Source of the DNA: Cristatella mucedo
Lineage: Eukaryota; Bryozoa; Phylactolaemata; Cristatellidae
Direction: 5' to 3'
Assembly (NCBI GenBank): GCA_009760855.2
Contig: WPIO01000018.1
Location: 1,144,501-1,208,500 of the forward strand
Length of the DNA: 64,000 nt
Shown: positions 63,116 to 64,000 of the stretch, piece by piece
Numbering within the stretch: position 1 is the first letter of the stretch
Layout: each line of letters starts with the position of its first letter
Translations under genes and position numbers: made by a program
The notes under the pieces: model-generated
Databases searched by the model: none
What the model saw: only the letters and a program-made list of their open reading frames with translations
Told to the model about the DNA's origin: nothing

Positions 63116-63879
63116 ACTGACACTATATAAGCTATTGCAATGCAATTTCAGTAATGCTCAGGCAATTTCAGGGGCTCTGGAAAGACTCGGGATCAATACT
63201 ATCCACAGATGGCTCAATCATGTAGTTTGCCTAGCTCCTGATGCTGCCGTCTGTGTGTCGAAAGCATAATCTCACTTACATATTACACTAATGCCTTGGT
63301 CTGATCCATGTATTTGAGCCCCGAGTGCCGTTTGTGGGTACTATAGGTTTGGTGCTCATTTGCTTCACGTTGTGCAGTCAGATAAGATCCGGTGGGCAGT
63401 CACCGGCATTGCTCCTGCTGCAGACTTCGGCATCTGCATTTCCACCCTCTCTTTGATTACCCTGCTTTACTTGTGCTGCATACTTTCTCAAACTCCCTTC
63501 TTCTGTCGCATGCCGCCGATATCGCTTCGCTGCATAAGATTAGGTGTCGTTGGCACCTGATAGTGTGTGAGCCAGAACTCAAGGTTTGGTATCAGTCTTT
63601 ACAGAAAGCGGTTACTGAAGCCGATGAGTACTCACATTCGTGCAGGTGCTCCGCTTATCGACCGATTCGAAGCTTACTGCTTAACTAGCAAAGAAGCTCG
63701 AGATTTCTCTATTCACACATCCATTAAGTGTTATCTGTCAGCCACCCGATATTATTTATTTCGACATTATTTATTATCATGCTTGGACACAGTCTGGTCC
63801 CCTTGCCACACCTCTCTTTGTCTATCTCTCTCATCCGATTATTCTCTCTCTTTCATCCGATTATTTTCTTATTCACTCC

Positions 63880-64000
63880 CACTCACAATCGGCTATGCGA
63901 GCTCAGATCCTGTTGAATCTGCACGAAATCTAGACGTCCTGCTCTAAAGTGACCTTTCATTGGAAGACCACACTAGTGCCACAATCAAGTCTGCCTTTCA
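63880..64000 (+). mobile_element. LINE A RT fragment running off the window
   Basis: The plus strand reads [20 protein letters not shown], then 'cctttcattggaagaccaca', matching the [10 protein letters not shown]...DDHI segment of other copies. It has one stop codon. Confidence 0.75.

Noticed and set aside
59033-64000. Further exons of the second fucosidase
   Set aside because: I searched by eye for KHHEGF, GLYHS, WSDG and NIGP equivalents on the plus strand and found none in this stretch.

Overview
This is eukaryotic DNA. The genes have GT-AG introns of 0.2 to 8 kb, dispersed SINE/LINE/LTR remnants, long microsatellites and CpG-rich islands. Two well-recognised genes are animal in type: a TRAF7-like RING/WD40 ubiquitin ligase and a lysosomal/secreted GH29 alpha-L-fucosidase with a metazoan multi-exon structure. 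TRAF7 is clearly diverged from the vertebrate protein, so an invertebrate metazoan is the best reading; I cannot name the phylum.

Layout. Positions 192-20542 (+) hold the 3' two thirds of TRAF7: 11 exons covering the TRAF-type zinc finger, the coiled coil and all seven WD40 repeats to the stop codon. Its introns are full of LINE, SINE and Tc1/mariner debris and simple repeats. From 20.5 to 30.4 kb I see no convincing gene, only repeats, a remnant of an R2-type restriction-like endonuclease domain, and a degenerate telomere-like patch. From 30.5 to 33.6 kb is a very GC-rich island with a 339-codon ORF of unknown function (31613-32632, +) and a perfect 22-bp hairpin just upstream of it. From 34.0 to 37.2 kb are a solo LTR, a LINE endonuclease fragment and a second GC-rich island. 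Positions 56547 down to 37363 (-) hold a complete 8-exon GH29 alpha-L-fucosidase (463 aa when joined). At 58671-59032 (+) lies exon 1 of a second fucosidase, arranged head-to-head with the first and separated by 2.1 kb that contains a solo LTR. From 59.2 kb to the end are SINEs, a minisatellite and nested LINE/LTR insertions.

Repeats dominate. LINE A is an L2/CR1-like element with (ATT)n tails and at least 20 fragments. LINE B is a second LINE. SINE C and SINE D are two tRNA-derived SINEs, and the 3' tail of SINE C matches that of LINE A. Two solo-LTR families, Tc1/mariner pieces and R2-type endonuclease relics make up the rest. Several insertions are nested, in one case three deep, so their relative ages can be read. 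The two fucosidases should both hydrolyse terminal alpha-L-fucose from glycoconjugates; TRAF7 acts in MAPK/NF-kB signalling and protein ubiquitination. Nothing in the sequence links the two gene systems functionally.
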